Source of the DNA: Ardenticatenaceae bacterium
GTDB lineage: Bacteria > Chloroflexota > Anaerolineae > Ardenticatenales > Ardenticatenaceae
Direction: 5' to 3'
Length of the DNA: 56,918 bases
NCBI GenBank assembly: GCA_026989095.1
Contig: JALSKA010000170.1
Span: forward strand, 1-56,918
Each line of letters starts with the position of its first letter. Positions within the stretch are counted from its first letter, which is position 1. The position numbers were made by a program, and so were the translations under genes. Of this stretch, positions 25,779 to 36,736 are shown in pieces. Under the pieces are notes generated by a model, which was given only the letters and a program-made list of their open reading frames with translations, did no database searches and was not told the origin of the DNA.

Positions 25779-27029
25779 TTACGGCTCGTAGACGAAGACC
25801 ACGTTCTTGCGCAGCCCCTCGATGCCGGCCGCCGGATCGTCCAGGCGGACCACGGTGATCTTGGGATCGGCGCAGTCGCCGAACTCGTTGCAGCTCAGCG
25901 TGCCCGTCAGCCCTTGGAAGTTCTTGAGGTTGTAGAGGTAATCGCGCAACTTCTGGCGCAGGATGTAGACCGTGCCGTCATCCTGGACCACGGCCGTTTC
26001 CTCGATGGCCTTGAAGAGCATGTTGGCCGCGTCGTAGGCGTGGGCGTGGAAGGCTTGGATGGGCTTCTCGCCGTACTTCTCCTCGTACTTCCGCACGAAC
26101 TCGTCGTATTCGGGGCCCTCGGGGGAGGCGGGGCCGGAGAAGTACATGCCCTTGCCCTGCTCGCCCACGGACTCCACGAAGGTGTCGGAGAGGAGGCCGT
26201 CGGCGCCCATCAGGTAGACCCCCTCGAAGCCCTCGATCTCCTTGGACTGGAGGACGATGAAGTCACCCTCGGGCTGGAAGATGGGGAAGAAGACGAGCTC
26301 GGCACCGGCGGCGGCTATGGACGTGAGCACGGGGCGCATGTCCGTGTCGCCCTTGTTCACGGCCGTGGCCATGACGATCTCGCCGCCCAGCTCCTCGAAG
26401 ACCTGGTTGAAGACCATTGCCAGCCCCTGGGTGTAGGGGTCACCGTCGTGGATGCTGGCCGCCTTGCGCACGCCTAGCTCGTTGTAGGCGAAGTTGGCCG
26501 CGGCCGCCCCCTGGACCTCGTCGTTGTGGGCCGTGCGGAAGTAGCCGGGCTGCCAGGCGTTCCCCTTCTCGCCGCCCAAGGAGGTGAGGAAGGGGGAGGT
26601 GTTGGAGCCGGAGATCATCACAAGCCCGGCCTCGGACATGATCTGTGAGGCCGGCACGGCGGCGCCCGAACAACTGGTGCCGATGATGCCGATCACCTGG
26701 GGGTCGGAGACGATTTTCTGGGCGCCCGTGGTGCCGCCCTCGGCCGAGCAGAGGTCGTCCTCCACGGTGAGGTCAATGGGGTGGCCGAGCAGTTCGCCGC
26801 CCCGGTCGTCGATGGCGATCTCGACGCCGCGCACTTGGTCAGTGCCCAAGCTGGCCACGGCGCCGCTGATGGCCTGGAGGGCCGCGATCTTGATGGGCTC
26901 TCCTGGGGGCACTTCGACACAGCCGATGGGGTCATCACACTCGAACGCCTGCCGGCGTCCCACACAGGCGGCCAAAATGAGAACCATGACCATGAAAATG
27001 GTCACCGTCGCCAGTCGGCGCGTGCTCAT
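25779..27029 (-). CDS. livK: Branched-chain amino-acid binding lipoprotein LivK
   Basis: A 416-residue type I periplasmic-binding protein (Peripla_BP_6/LIVBP). Start ATG 27029 follows GGAGGAGAG. The lipobox LILAAC gives a lipid anchor. Fold motifs are IKIAALQAISGAVASLGTDQVRGVEIAIDD (in pieces), IGIIGTSCSGAAVPASQI, VMISGSNTSP, YFRTAHND and AFHAHAYDAANML. Paired cysteines (CDDPIGC, CSAE, CSG, SCNEFGDC) suggest disulfides. It is clearly related to the first domain of the fused protein at 40669-43527; both share the end motif LSGTISC/LTGTLSC and FGDC/KGDC. It heads the complete liv operon. Confidence 0.93.
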   Translation of the reverse strand: MSTRRLATVTIFMVMVLILAACVGRRQAFECDDPIGCVEVPPGEPIKIAALQAISGAVASLGTDQVRGVEIAIDDRGGELLGHPIDLTVEDDLCSAEGGTTGAQKIVSDPQVIGIIGTSCSGAAVPASQIMSEAGLVMISGSNTSPFLTSLGGEKGNAWQPGYFRTAHNDEVQGAAAANFAYNELGVRKAASIHDGDPYTQGLAMVFNQVFEELGGEIVMATAVNKGDTDMRPVLTSIAAAGAELVFFPIFQPEGDFIVLQSKEIEGFEGVYLMGADGLLSDTFVESVGEQGKGMYFSGPASPEGPEYDEFVRKYEEKYGEKPIQAFHAHAYDAANMLFKAIEETAVVQDDGTVYILRQKLRDYLYNLKNFQGLTGTLSCNEFGDCADPKITVVRLDDPAAGIEGLRKNVVFVYEP

Positions 27030-27220
27030 ACGCTCTCCTCCTCCGTGTTTCAATCCAATTTGGTCAACCGACGGCTCACCACGTCTTGGAATCGTGCGCT
27101 AGGCATCCCCCCTTTCTTGGCCCCGTCGGAGCGGGGCGTACTCTGTGGAGACCGGCCTGCCAAACCGCACCCCGTGCGGCTCGGGCGCGTGCTCACGGTG
27201 ATGGCCTGGAAAAGGCGGAA

Positions 27221-27239
27221 AAAGAACGCCAACGGCAGG
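27221..27239 (-). repeat. Shared 19-base leader element, copy 1
   Basis: AAAGAACGCCAACGGCAGG on the plus strand; 17 of 19 positions match 43664-43682. Both copies lie in the leaders of LivK-type genes and in the same orientation relative to them. It could be a protein- or RNA-level control site, or chance similarity in GC-rich DNA. Confidence 0.4.
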
Positions 27240-27480
27240 GGCCGGGCGTTCGACCGGTATGCGGGCTGTGACTTCTTCGTCCCTGTTTGGCTTCCACAGT
27301 TCCAGGTCGGGCACACGACGGCGACTCGGAGGATGGCAGGCTGTGGTGTTGGTTCCGCGGACGAACGCCGTCTGTCGGCGTCCTCGACAGCACCCCTGCG
27401 TCCGACGTTTGGGTGTGGCGGCCAACGACCACGGGTGATGACCGAATGGATCGCCGCCTTGGTGGTGGGAGATTGGGCAT

Positions 27481-27509
27481 ATCTTATGGCAACTCGTGGC
27501 TCCCGTCAA
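27481..27509 (-). promoter_or_regulatory. Probable livK operon promoter
   Basis: On the minus strand TTGACG (27504-27509), 17-bp spacer, TAAGAT (27481-27486). Transcription would start near 27474. It lies just beyond the end of the sigma factor gene. Confidence 0.6.
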
Positions 27510-27558
27510 GTCCCACTCCACATTCTGAAGGGGCGTTTCGCATCGTGGCAAGCTCGGC

Positions 27559-28722
27559 TCATTCCAGGTACCCCCGCAGCTTGCGGGCCCTCCGCGGGTG
27601 GCGGAGTTTCTTGAGGGCGCGGGCCTCGATTTGCCGCACGCGCTCCCGGGTGACGCCGAACTTCTGGCCGATTTCCTCCAACGTGTGGGCGTGGCCGGTG
27701 CGCAGGCCAAAGCGAAGGCGCAGCACCCACTCCTCGCGGGGAGGTAGGGCCCCAATGACTTCCTCGACTTGGCGGCGGAGGTGTTCGTAGGCGGCCACGT
27801 CCACGGGCGAGCGCGTCTCCGAATCCTCGAGGAGGTCTCCCAGGGTGCGCTCCTGGTCGTTGAGCTCGCCCTCCAAGCTCAGGGGAAGCTGGTCCACCCG
27901 CAGGGCATCCCGGACGTGTTTGACCGACAGGCCGGTCTCTTGGGCGATCTCCTCCGGCGAGGGCTCTCGGCCCAGGCGTTGTACGAGCTCCTGCCGCGCG
28001 CGGGCCACGAGGCTCATGCGCTCCCACATGTGGACGGGCACCCGAATGGTGCGCCCCTGTTCGGCAATGGCCCGGGTGATGGATTGGCGAATCCACCAGG
28101 TGGCGTAGGTGCTGAACTTGTGGCCCCTGCGGTGGTCGAACTTCTCAACGGCCCGCATGAGCCCGATGTTCCCCTCCTGGATGAGGTCCAGAAAGGAGAC
28201 ACCACGCCCCACGTATTTCTTGGCGATGCTCACCACCAGGCGGAAGTTGGCCGAGATCAAGCTGTGGCGGGCCCGGTTGCCCTCCTCCACGTGGTGCCGC
28301 AGGGCGCGCTCCACGTCGGGGGCATGGGGGCCGCCCTGTTCCAGCTCTTGGGCGGCCAGCCGGCCGGCCTCGATGCGCCGGGCCAGCTCCAGTTCCTCCT
28401 CACGGGTGAGGAGGGGCACGCGGCTGATGTCCCGGAGGTAAATGGCCAGCGGGTCCTCTCCGTCCATCCCTTCCCGGCCGGCACACGGGAGATGTTCCTC
28501 CTCGGAAGACGCCGACGAGGCCGGGGGACGAGAGGGAGCGTGATCGCACACCAGGACGATCCCTTGACGGGCCAACGCTTCGGCCACGGTTTTCCTGACA
28601 CGCCGGTCGGTCGCGGAGGCGGGGATCACTCGAGCCACATCCTGCGGCGTCACGTAGCCCCCACGTCGGGCGGCCCGTTCGCGGAGGAGGTGGAGTGCCT
28701 GTGCGTTCAGCTCGGTGGACAT
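27559..28722 (-). CDS. RpoD/SigA-like sigma-70 factor, copy 2 (387 aa)
   Basis: Start ATG 28722 (MSTELN) follows AGGAG. Residues 1-60 ([26 protein letters not shown]) resemble the small region 1.1-like domain of primary sigma factors, followed by an acidic linker. Region 1.2 ([29 protein letters not shown]), region 2 ([51 protein letters not shown]; in pieces), region 3 and region 4 ([31 protein letters not shown]) are complete. The intact region 1.1-like part makes this the better candidate for the main housekeeping factor of the two in the window, but only a genome-wide comparison can decide. It has its own strong promoter and a 210-base leader. Confidence 0.92.
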   Translation of the reverse strand: MSTELNAQALHLLRERAARRGGYVTPQDVARVIPASATDRRVRKTVAEALARQGIVLVCDHAPSRPPASSASSEEEHLPCAGREGMDGEDPLAIYLRDISRVPLLTREEELELARRIEAGRLAAQELEQGGPHAPDVERALRHHVEEGNRARHSLISANFRLVVSIAKKYVGRGVSFLDLIQEGNIGLMRAVEKFDHRRGHKFSTYATWWIRQSITRAIAEQGRTIRVPVHMWERMSLVARARQELVQRLGREPSPEEIAQETGLSVKHVRDALRVDQLPLSLEGELNDQERTLGDLLEDSETRSPVDVAAYEHLRRQVEEVIGALPPREEWVLRLRFGLRTGHAHTLEEIGQKFGVTRERVRQIEARALKKLRHPRRARKLRGYLE

Positions 28723-28940
28723 AACACCAACTCCTGGCTGAAAGTGTGGGGTGGGGGAACGCCACGGTGCACTCGGGGCCGGACAACGGTCTGCCGGGAC
28801 CGACGCGCGCTGCTGTGCCGGCCTGGTGGGGACTGCACGGGCGATGGCGGATGTCCGGTCATGGGGCAAGGTGTCCTGTCACCGTCCGTGGTAGGGAAAA
28901 TGAGTGCGTGTACGGCGCACGAGCTCCCGGTGTTGCCGCA

Positions 28941-28969
28941 AGTATACCAGATGTTGTACCAGATTTCAA
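28941..28969 (-). promoter_or_regulatory. Promoter of sigma factor copy 2
   Basis: On the minus strand TTGAAA (28964-28969), 17-bp spacer, TATACT (28941-28946). Two direct copies of TACCAGAT lie inside it (28945-28952 and 28957-28964, plus strand), spaced 12 bases apart, and could be a regulator site. Confidence 0.75.
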
Positions 28970-28985
28970 GCCCTTTTTTGAAAAT

Positions 28986-29186
28986 TCGTCCGCCACGCCA
29001 GCGGGCCACCTGCTCTTCGAGCTGGCCACCGACGGCCCGGGCTTCGCCGTGGACGAGGACGCGGCCCGTTTGGGCGAAGCCCTCATCCTGCCGCCGTGGT
29101 TAGAGGCTCAGAGGGCCCAAATCGAGGCCCATCTGCCCCCCATCGCGTACCCACCCTCGCTACGGCGCTACCGTGAAGCGCTGTGA
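28986..29186 (+). pseudogene. C-terminal remnant of a ring-cleaving dioxygenase
   Basis: Reading plus-strand codons from 28986 gives [17 protein letters not shown], then [20 protein letters not shown] and [13 protein letters not shown], ending at TGA 29184-29186. This matches the C-terminal end of glyoxalase-fold ring-cleaving dioxygenases (the LFEIATDxPGF...LPPWLE...IE..LPPL signature). The N-terminal 250 or so residues that such enzymes need are absent; upstream sequence is the sigma factor promoter. The fragment overlaps the 3' end of the alpha-2-macroglobulin gene by 27 bases on the other strand. It is therefore a relic marking a rearrangement. Assignment is from motif memory. Confidence 0.65.
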
Positions 29187-32100
29187 GGCGCTGCGGCCGT
29201 AGACCTCGGGACGGTACATCTCATAGGCCCAGGCCGGCGGGGCCGTGAAGGTGCCGGCCGTGGTCACGCGCGCCAGGTAGGTGTATTCATACGTACCCTT
29301 GGGCAGGAAGGTGCTGAAGAGCACCACCTTCTCGTCGCGGATCTCCCGGCGGGTCCACCCATCGAACCAGAAGCGGGAGCGGAAATCGGCCATCTCGGCC
29401 GGCAGGAGGGAGAGATCGCCCGCAGCCGCCGGTGTCGTCAGCAGGCTGGGGTCGAGGGCCTCGAGGCCGGCGGGCAGGGGGTCCTCCAGCGCGAAGAAGT
29501 AAAGGTCGTTGGGCGCCATCACGGTCAGGCGGACCAGCACCACATCGCCCACGCTCGGCGTCTCGGCGGGGGCGCCCGTGGGCCGGAGCGTGAGGGGGTC
29601 CACCTGTTCATACCGGCGGGCCACGCTGATGCCCTCAACGCGTGGCGAGATCTCCTCTGCGGGGCTGAACGCCTGCAGCCACACGGCATAGTAGAGCCTG
29701 CCCCGGGCCGGTTGCCCCTCAGCCGAGGGCAGGCGGGCCAAGACCAGCTGGTTCACAGCCTCCCCGAGACCTTCGACGCCGAGCTCCAAGCGTTGAGTCT
29801 CCACCACATTCTCGCGCGTGACGCGCCCTTCGGCCACAACCTCGTCGCCGAGCGTCACCCGGTAGGCGAAGTCGGCCTCCAGCTCACGGGTGGCCACCAT
29901 GAAGTCCGTCAGCGCCATGACGGCCCACGCCGTCTCCTGGGTGGTGAACCAGTGTTCGGCCTGGCGAGCAGCCATGAGCCAGCGCACGGCCTGGGGCAGG
30001 AAGGGGTGTGCCGGGTCCACGCGGGCCAGGAGGGCCACGGCCAGAGCAGTGGCCCGCACGCTGCTGCTCATGGTGGAGGCCGTCGGTGCCCTTTCCTCCC
30101 AGTGGATGCCGGTGGCGCTCAACATGGCCCGGCTGGCCAGGAGCTCTGCCACACCCTGAGCTCGGGCGCCGGCGTCGGCTTCCTCGAACTCGGCCAGAGC
30201 CAGGCCGAGAAAGGCCAACCCCTCCACGCCCAGGCGGGCGCGCTGCTCGAAGAGGCGCATCGTGCGCCCCACGTCCGGCGCGTTGGCCCGCGCGAGCACG
30301 TAGAGCACGAAGGCGCGCGTGTTCAGGGTTTCCACGTCCTCCCGGTCGGAGGTGCGGAAGAGCCACCGTTCGAGGTAAGTCCGCGCGCGTTCCACCGTGG
30401 CCTCGGCCGTGGCTGTGCCCTCGCGGTTGGCCTCCACCAGTCCCAGCAGGGCGTAGGCCGTCAGCCAGGGGTGGCTCTCATCTCCCGCCCACCACCCCCA
30501 GCCGCCGTCCAAGTTCTGGGTGGCCGCCAGGCGCCGCACGGCCACGCCGATGTTCTCCTGCAGGGGGGCTTCGAGGTCTGGGCGGTCGAGGCCGGCCTGC
30601 CGGATGGCCCGGTAGGCCATGATGTTGGGCAGGAAGGTGCTGACGACCTGCTCGACGCAGAGGTAGGGGAACGTGCGCAGGTAATCGAGGGCGGACTGGG
30701 TGGCGCCGGCCAACGACGGCGCCACTTCCACGGTCAGGCGGCTGCGGGCTGGGTCAACGTTGGGCGGCACCACGATCCGCTCCACCACGATCTCCTCACC
30801 TTCGCCGACGACGCCGGAGGTGGCCACCACCTCGGGCGCGCTGACGGGGTAGACGGGGATCGAGAGGGAGAGGGCGTCCTCGTATCCGGGGGCCGTGGCC
30901 CGCAGGAGGAACGTGGCCCGAGTTTCCCCGCCAACGGCGTCCGGCGCGCGCACCCGGTAGGTGAGCACCCGCCGCCCGCCGGCCGGCACGGCCACAGGGC
31001 CCGGCGCCGGCGCCTCGACAATGTCCACGCCGTCCGCCTCCAAGGAGAGGGTGCCTTCCAGGGCCGTGGCGGTCGTGTTGTGGAGGACGGCCTGGAGGAG
31101 GGCCTCGTCGCCGGCGACCAGGAAGCGGGGCACGTGGAGCCGCGCGAAGAAGGGCAGGAGCGTGCGCACCTCATATCGGCCCTCGCCAATGCGCGTTTCG
31201 CGGTCCACGGCCCAGACGGTGAGCACCCACGTGGTCAAATTGTCGGGCAGTGGGACGGAGAAGGTGACGCGCCCCTGCTCGTCCGTCTCCAGTTGAGCGC
31301 GCCAGAAGGCCACTTCGGGGAACTCCTCCCGCACCATTGGGGGCGCGGCGAAGGGGAAGAGTCCGCCGGCGCCGCCGCCCCCCTTGGCCTCGGCGGCCAG
31401 CTCCTGGTTGACCGCGTCGGCGTTGACGAAGAGGGTGCCGCCGGTCATGACGCTGAGGGGGCGTTCCCCGTAGAAGGCCCGGATCAGCGAGGGGACGGGC
31501 GGTTCGGCCAGGGCCAAGAGGGCCTTGTCCACCATCGCGGCCGAGAGCTCGGCTTGGGCCGGCCGGCCGGCAGCGTCGCGCACCTCCACGGTGAAGGTGA
31601 CCGTCTCGCGGGGCGCCACCGCTCCGCCGGGCGAGGCCGTCACGCGCACGTCCAACGTTTGCTCCACCGGCTCCACGTTCAGGACAACGTAACCCAGGCG
31701 GATGTCCGGCAGCGTGTTGGGGCCGGCGCCCTTGACGGCCACCACGCTCACGTAGGCTACCGGCGCCATGTCCGCTGTGATGGGCACCTCGATTGTCTCG
31801 CTGTTGCTCTCCAGCACCAGCACACGGCTCCGGTAGATGCGCCCCCGTTCCACCGTCACCAGGGCGATCATGCCCTCGGCCGGCGTGGGGACGAGGATGC
31901 GGGCCACGTCGCCCGGGCGGTAGGAGGGGCGGTCGGCCACCGGCTCCAGGGCGCGGTTGTCGGCCTGGCGCCAGCTCACGTAGTCCCGGCTGCTCACCCA
32001 GAGGAACGCGCGGCTGCGCACCTCGTTCCCCGAGGGGTCGGACGCGCGGGCCAACAGGGTGTAGAGCCCGCCGGCCTGTGGCGTCACGGTCACCTGAGCG

Positions 32101-35100
32101 CGCCCTTGGGCGTCGGCGGTGATGGTCTGGGTGAGCTCCACCGTGTCGGTGAAGCGCGTGGTCCAGTAGAAGCGCCCGTCCTCCCGCTGTTCGCGCACGC
32201 TGTACCACGTGCGGCGGGCAAAGGTGAGCTCCACGGGAGCTTCGCCCCAAGGAGAGCCGTCGGGGCGCACCAGGCGCACCTCGAAGGAAGTTGGCCGGCC
32301 GGCTTGGCCCACGAACTGGTCGGCCCGCAGGCCCACGTAGAAGGCCCCCTGGTGGACGACCACGGCCGTTCGCCCGCTGACGACCTGGCCGTTCACGTCC
32401 TCCACGTCGGCTTCCACGGTGAGGCGCAGGCTGCGCTTGACATCGGCCGGCGCGGTGGGCACCTCAATAACCAGGTGTCCCCGTTCGTCCAAGGTGCCCT
32501 CGCCCTCGGTGACCAGCTCGTCGAAGCCCTCCTGGCCCATCTCGAAGAATCGCCGCTCGTCGTCGGCGTCGTCCCAAGACCAGTAGCCGGGCACCGGCGG
32601 GGAGAAGGCGTAGGGGGCGCGCGTGACGCGCCAGCGCACGGGCGCGTTGCTCACGGCCCCGCCGAAGAAGTACTCGGCCCGGACGGTGACGGTGAGGGGA
32701 TCCCCCCGCACCACCTCCTCGGCGCCGGGCGTCAGGGTGACCTGAAAGGTGGGCCGGCGGTACTCGGCCACCCAGAAGTAGCCCTCCACGGGGCCCTCCA
32801 GCTCGGGGGCCTCGACGACGAAGGCGTAGGGGCCGGGCGGGGCTTCCTCGGGCAGTTGGATCTCGCCGGCAAAGGTGCCGTAGGGGGAGAGGGGGAGCTC
32901 GGCCCGGTAGACGACCTCGTCGCCGGGGTCACGCACGGCGAGCGTGACGGTCCGCTGGGGCAGCGGGGTGTACGTGCCGTCGCGGTCCTCGCGCACGATG
33001 CCCCGGAAGAAGACGGTCTGGCCCGGCCGGTAGAGGGGGCGGTCGGTGTAGACCACTGTGCGGTGGCGGAAGGGTCTCAGGTCAACGGGGAAGCCGAACA
33101 TCCACGGCGAGGCGCCCTGGTTCCAGTCGTCAACGACGGCGCCGACAGGCTGACCCGACTCGTCGAGGGCCACGGCCAGGAAGGGCAGCCAGATTTCGGC
33201 CGGCGGGGCCTCCAGCGGGGCGGTGAAGACGCCGTCCTCGACCGTGCGGCCTTGGGCCACAAGCTCGGTGCGCCCCTGGGAGACGGCGGCGTACACGGCC
33301 ACTTGGAGTCCCGCGGCCGGCCGGCCGGTGGCCACGTCCGTGGCCCAGACGAGCACGTTGGCGGGAGATCGCTTCAGCAGGAGGTTGTAGGGCGAAGCCA
33401 CAATCAGCCTTCGGGAGGGTTCGACGCGGCGCTCGGGCGTGTCGGCCACGAGGAAGTAGAAGCCCGGCTCCAGGCGCTCTTCCCCGGGGGAGAGGAACAC
33501 CTTGACGAGCCCGATCTCGTTGGGCGGTGCCTCCACGTCCACGACCCACTCGCGGGCCAGCTTGGCCGTCTCCCCCTCGTACTCGTACCAGGCTTTCCAG
33601 TCGGTCGCCAGCCGGACGAACTGCTCGGCCTCCAGGCGGTAGAGGCGCAGGCGAACGCGGTCCACGTTGCGGTAGGCGATCACCTGGAGGGTGGGGGTGA
33701 TGGTGGCGTAGGTGCTGACCTGGAAGGTCCCCCCCTGAAGCTCCACCATCGAGGCGAGGTCGCCCGTGGTGAAGGTGAACGTGTAGGGTTCGGTCAGCTC
33801 GTCCCCGAAGGCGGAGCGGAGCCCGGGTTCGACCGTCACGGTGTAGGCCGTCGAGGGGCGCAGGCCGCCGGCCGGCCAAACGTAGAGGGTGGTGGGGTCG
33901 GTGTAGTCCCAGTTGGCGAAGACCGTCTCGGCGGCCGGCTGGAAGGTGATGAAGTCGGCCGGGTCCTGGTTCACGTCCATCGGCACGGTGAAGGCGATGT
34001 TGAGGGTGGTGAACGTGTCCACGCGGCGCTCCCCCTCGGCCGGCCGTGTGCGGAGGACGCGCGGCACCGGGGCCACGTCGCGGAGCACGACCGTGATGTC
34101 GCGCAGCTCGCCGCCGGCCAGCCCCCGGGCGCCGGCCAACACGGCAATGAAGACCTGGCGCCCGCGCGGCAGGGGAGCAGCGGGGCGGAAGACCAGGTGG
34201 CGCGCGTCGGGCCACTCGACGGTGCCCTCCACGGCCGGGCCGTCAAGCTCGTCCAAGGTGACGCGGAGGCGCCGTGCCGTGCTCGACGGCTCCATCGGCA
34301 CGTTGAAGACCACGGTGATGGGGGCCGTGGCCCCGATGAGGCCCTCGGCGTTGTCCGGCTCCACCGCCTCCACGGCCGGCGACAGGGTTGTGAAGCGCCA
34401 GGTGTAGGGCGACTCCAGGGAGAGGCCGAGCGTGTCGGTCAGCCCGGCGCGCACTGTCACGCGGTATTGGGTGCCGGGGCGCAGGAACTGGGCCGGCCGG
34501 AAGACGAAGAGGCTCGTGGTGAGCCACTCGCCCTCGCCCGGCAGGGGCGGGTCCACCTGAATGGGCACGGGGAGTTGGGCTTGGCGGGCCGGCCCCACCA
34601 GCGGGACGACCGGGCGGTTGAACTGCACGCTGATGAGCGTGTCCGTGGGGCGCACGCTCACGCCCTCGGCGCCCGGCGACGGCTGGACGGCCTCGACGGC
34701 GAGCGGGGGCACGGTGACGAAGGTGGCCTCGAAGGGGGCCACGCCCGTTGGGCCAGGGGCGTCGAGGCGCACGCGGTAGGCGGAGGCGGGCCGGAGCTGG
34801 CCGGCCGGCTCGAAGATGAGGGTTCTGTATCCCCGTTCGCCCTCGGGGTCCTCCCAGCGCAGCTCGCCGGCCACGGGCCGTTCAGTCTGGGCGTCCGTGA
34901 CCTGGAAGTAGGGGGCCACAGCTTGGGGCCGCACGGGGTGGCTGAACGTGACGGTCACGCGGGCGTCGGTGGGCACCTCCTCGGCGCCATCGAAGGGCAG
35001 GGCGGCCGCCACGCGCACGCCCTGGGTGGTGAAGCTCCACTGATAAGGGCGTTCCAGGGCCATTCGGTCACTCAGCTCCGGGCTCACGAGCACTCTGTAG

Positions 35101-35714
35101 GTGGTGCCGGGGCGCAGGGGCTCCGCTGGGAGGAGGGCAAAGGAGTCGGGCGCCAGCCACGTTCCCGCGGCGGCCACGGCGGGCTCGAGGGTGATGGTGG
35201 GGCTGATGGGCGCGGTGGCCTCCGGCGGGCCCAAGGGGCGGTCGAATCGGATCATCACGCCCGTGTCGAGGGGAACGCCGTCTGCGCCGGGGGAGGGCCA
35301 CACGTCAATAACGCGGACGGTTTGGCCGGTCTGGAGGGTGATGGTCAGCGGTTCGGGCAGGCGGCGGCCGGCGCGGTTGGCCGCTGTGGTCTCCACGGTG
35401 ACGGTGAACTGCCGGTCCAGGGGCAGGGGACGCGAGGGGCGGAAGATCAGCCGTTCGCCCCGCCCCTCGGGGCGCCACTCGAAGGTGCCCGGGACTGGCG
35501 GCTCGATGCGGAAGGCCGCTTCGACCGAGGCGCGGTCCATGCGCTGGTTGAAGAGCACTTCCACCGTGCCGGCCCGGCCGATGAGCCCGTCGGCCGGCTC
35601 GACGGCCACCACGCTGGGGGCGAAGATCCACTCCGGGGCCACTGCCCAGAGGGCAACTCCGGCCACCAGAACCACGTCAATCGCCAGGAAAATGAGAATG
35701 AGTGTGCGCCTCAT
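29160..35714 (-). CDS. Bacterial alpha-2-macroglobulin (2184 aa)
   Basis: Start ATG 35714 follows GGAGGCG and opens an N-terminal membrane anchor ([22 protein letters not shown]). Residues about 35-690 are a chain of six or so Ig-like SbsA-type domains (VEPADG..., FNQPVx[18 protein letters not shown]). The macroglobulin core follows: [17 protein letters not shown], the VxGPxLxG-type beta domains, then the thioester site CVEQ at residues 1686-1689 inside [10 protein letters not shown], followed by the alpha/alpha toroid ([23 protein letters not shown]) and a receptor-like C-terminal domain. Such proteins trap attacking proteases through the thioester. Usually they pair with penicillin-binding protein 1C; here the neighbours are a retropepsin-like protein and a peptide transporter instead. 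The gene is last in the operon, 51 bases after the PLP enzyme. Confidence 0.9.
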   Translation of the reverse strand: MRRTLILIFLAIDVVLVAGVALWAVAPEWIFAPSVVAVEPADGLIGRAGTVEVLFNQRMDRASVEAAFRIEPPVPGTFEWRPEGRGERLIFRPSRPLPLDRQFTVTVETTAANRAGRRLPEPLTITLQTGQTVRVIDVWPSPGADGVPLDTGVMIRFDRPLGPPEATAPISPTITLEPAVAAAGTWLAPDSFALLPAEPLRPGTTYRVLVSPELSDRMALERPYQWSFTTQGVRVAAALPFDGAEEVPTDARVTVTFSHPVRPQAVAPYFQVTDAQTERPVAGELRWEDPEGERGYRTLIFEPAGQLRPASAYRVRLDAPGPTGVAPFEATFVTVPPLAVEAVQPSPGAEGVSVRPTDTLISVQFNRPVVPLVGPARQAQLPVPIQVDPPLPGEGEWLTTSLFVFRPAQFLRPGTQYRVTVRAGLTDTLGLSLESPYTWRFTTLSPAVEAVEPDNAEGLIGATAPITVVFNVPMEPSSTARRLRVTLDELDGPAVEGTVEWPDARHLVFRPAAPLPRGRQVFIAVLAGARGLAGGELRDITVVLRDVAPVPRVLRTRPAEGERRVDTFTTLNIAFTVPMDVNQDPADFITFQPAAETVFANWDYTDPTTLYVWPAGGLRPSTAYTVTVEPGLRSAFGDELTEPYTFTFTTGDLASMVELQGGTFQVSTYATITPTLQVIAYRNVDRVRLRLYRLEAEQFVRLATDWKAWYEYEGETAKLAREWVVDVEAPPNEIGLVKVFLSPGEERLEPGFYFLVADTPERRVEPSRRLIVASPYNLLLKRSPANVLVWATDVATGRPAAGLQVAVYAAVSQGRTELVAQGRTVEDGVFTAPLEAPPAEIWLPFLAVALDESGQPVGAVVDDWNQGASPWMFGFPVDLRPFRHRTVVYTDRPLYRPGQTVFFRGIVREDRDGTYTPLPQRTVTLAVRDPGDEVVYRAELPLSPYGTFAGEIQLPEEAPPGPYAFVVEAPELEGPVEGYFWVAEYRRPTFQVTLTPGAEEVVRGDPLTVTVRAEYFFGGAVSNAPVRWRVTRAPYAFSPPVPGYWSWDDADDERRFFEMGQEGFDELVTEGEGTLDERGHLVIEVPTAPADVKRSLRLTVEADVEDVNGQVVSGRTAVVVHQGAFYVGLRADQFVGQAGRPTSFEVRLVRPDGSPWGEAPVELTFARRTWYSVREQREDGRFYWTTRFTDTVELTQTITADAQGRAQVTVTPQAGGLYTLLARASDPSGNEVRSRAFLWVSSRDYVSWRQADNRALEPVADRPSYRPGDVARILVPTPAEGMIALVTVERGRIYRSRVLVLESNSETIEVPITADMAPVAYVSVVAVKGAGPNTLPDIRLGYVVLNVEPVEQTLDVRVTASPGGAVAPRETVTFTVEVRDAAGRPAQAELSAAMVDKALLALAEPPVPSLIRAFYGERPLSVMTGGTLFVNADAVNQELAAEAKGGGGAGGLFPFAAPPMVREEFPEVAFWRAQLETDEQGRVTFSVPLPDNLTTWVLTVWAVDRETRIGEGRYEVRTLLPFFARLHVPRFLVAGDEALLQAVLHNTTATALEGTLSLEADGVDIVEAPAPGPVAVPAGGRRVLTYRVRAPDAVGGETRATFLLRATAPGYEDALSLSIPVYPVSAPEVVATSGVVGEGEEIVVERIVVPPNVDPARSRLTVEVAPSLAGATQSALDYLRTFPYLCVEQVVSTFLPNIMAYRAIRQAGLDRPDLEAPLQENIGVAVRRLAATQNLDGGWGWWAGDESHPWLTAYALLGLVEANREGTATAEATVERARTYLERWLFRTSDREDVETLNTRAFVLYVLARANAPDVGRTMRLFEQRARLGVEGLAFLGLALAEFEEADAGARAQGVAELLASRAMLSATGIHWEERAPTASTMSSSVRATALAVALLARVDPAHPFLPQAVRWLMAARQAEHWFTTQETAWAVMALTDFMVATRELEADFAYRVTLGDEVVAEGRVTRENVVETQRLELGVEGLGEAVNQLVLARLPSAEGQPARGRLYYAVWLQAFSPAEEISPRVEGISVARRYEQVDPLTLRPTGAPAETPSVGDVVLVRLTVMAPNDLYFFALEDPLPAGLEALDPSLLTTPAAAGDLSLLPAEMADFRSRFWFDGWTRREIRDEKVVLFSTFLPKGTYEYTYLARVTTAGTFTAPPAWAYEMYRPEVYGRSASQRFTVAP

Positions 35715-35764
35715 AGCTCGCGCCTCCACGGGTGTGGTGGCCGGACCCGTTGGGGCCGGCGCCA

Positions 35765-36736
35765 TTACAGGGGTGGGTAGGCGAAGAGGCCCGGCAGGCC
35801 GCCCGTGTGCCAGAAGATGACGTGGTGGTCGGGTTGCCAGCGGCCACGGCGGGCCAAGTCCACCAGGCCGCTGAGGGCTTTGCCCGTGTAGACGGGGTCG
35901 GTGAGCACGCCCTCGGTGCGGGCCAGGAGCAGAATGGCTTCGCGGGTGGCCTCGTTCATCTGGGCGTAGCCGGGGCCCACGTAGGCGTCGGTCACGTGCA
36001 CGTGGTGGCGCGCCGGCGGGGGCAAGGCCACCCGGCGGGCCGTCTCCGTTGCCAGGCGGTGGACGGTTTCGGCCAGCTCCTCGGCGGGCGGGTCCACGCT
36101 GATGCCCAAGATGGGCGCGCGAAGCCGGCCGGCGGCGTGGGCCACGACGAGGCCGGCTTGGGTGCCGCCGCTGCTGGAGGTGACCACGATCTCAACGGGT
36201 TTGAGGGCCAGGGCCTCGAGCTGTTCGGCCAGCTCGAAGCCGGCGGCCACGTAGCCCAGGGCGCCCGTGGCGTTGGAGCCGCCGTAGGGGATCAGATACG
36301 GACGGCGTCCCTGGCGGCGCAGGTCCTCGGCCACGCGCTCGCCCCAGTCGGCAGGCGGGCGGGGGTCGAGGAGAACGGTGGCGCCGAAGAGCCGGTCGAG
36401 CAGCAGGTTGCCGGCCGAGGGCACGGCCCGGGGCCCCTTGAGCAGCAGCACGGGTTCCAGGCCGTAGCGGCGGGCCGCGGCCGCCGTCTGGCAGGCGTGG
36501 TTGGACTGGACCGCGCCCAGCGTGATCACCGTGTCGGCGCCCTTGTCGAGGGCTTCGCCCAGGAGATACTCCAGCTTGCGCAGCTTGTTGCCCCCCATGG
36601 CCAGGGGGGTCAGGTCATCCCGCTTCATCCAGATGGTGGGGCCGTTGGGCGCGATGGCGCGGGAAAAACGCTCCAGCCGCACGAGCGGCGTGGGGCCGGC
36701 GAGCAGGGGAACGCGGGGCACGCTGAGATCACCCAT
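35765..36736 (-). CDS. dcyD: D-cysteine desulfhydrase / ACC deaminase family PLP enzyme
   Basis: A 323-residue tryptophan-synthase-beta-fold enzyme. PTPLVRLERFSRA, WMKRDDLTPLAMGGNKLRKLEYLL with the PLP lysine Lys51, QSNHACQTAA, and the phosphate-binding TSSSGGTQAGL are characteristic of the D-cysteine desulfhydrase / 1-aminocyclopropane-1-carboxylate deaminase family. D-cysteine desulfhydrase yields pyruvate, ammonia and sulfide. Substrate is not settled by sequence; several D-amino acids are possible. It overlaps the retropepsin-like gene by 8 bases, so it is translationally coupled to it. Confidence 0.83.
   Translation of the reverse strand: MGDLSVPRVPLLAGPTPLVRLERFSRAIAPNGPTIWMKRDDLTPLAMGGNKLRKLEYLLGEALDKGADTVITLGAVQSNHACQTAAAARRYGLEPVLLLKGPRAVPSAGNLLLDRLFGATVLLDPRPPADWGERVAEDLRRQGRRPYLIPYGGSNATGALGYVAAGFELAEQLEALALKPVEIVVTSSSGGTQAGLVVAHAAGRLRAPILGISVDPPAEELAETVHRLATETARRVALPPPARHHVHVTDAYVGPGYAQMNEATREAILLLARTEGVLTDPVYTGKALSGLVDLARRGRWQPDHHVIFWHTGGLPGLFAYPPL

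Larger units (their letters stand above)
27030..27558. other. Long leader region upstream of livK
   Basis: 529 bases without a convincing gene on either strand. On the minus strand there is a good promoter at 27481-27509, which would give livK a leader of about 445 bases. The leader holds two small hairpins (around 27361-27385 and 27166-27181) and a 19-base element shared with the leader of the fused binding-protein gene. The open frames here (for example 27287-27790 plus, 27193-27480 minus) have no recognisable domain. Confidence 0.5.

Noticed and set aside
27287-27790. Plus-strand open frame upstream of sigma copy 2 end
   Set aside because: No ribosome site or domain, and it overlaps the sigma factor gene on the other strand.
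29712-35780. 2022-codon open frame on the plus strand
   Set aside because: Shadow of the macroglobulin gene, which has clear domains and a thioester motif; the plus-strand product is compositionally biased.
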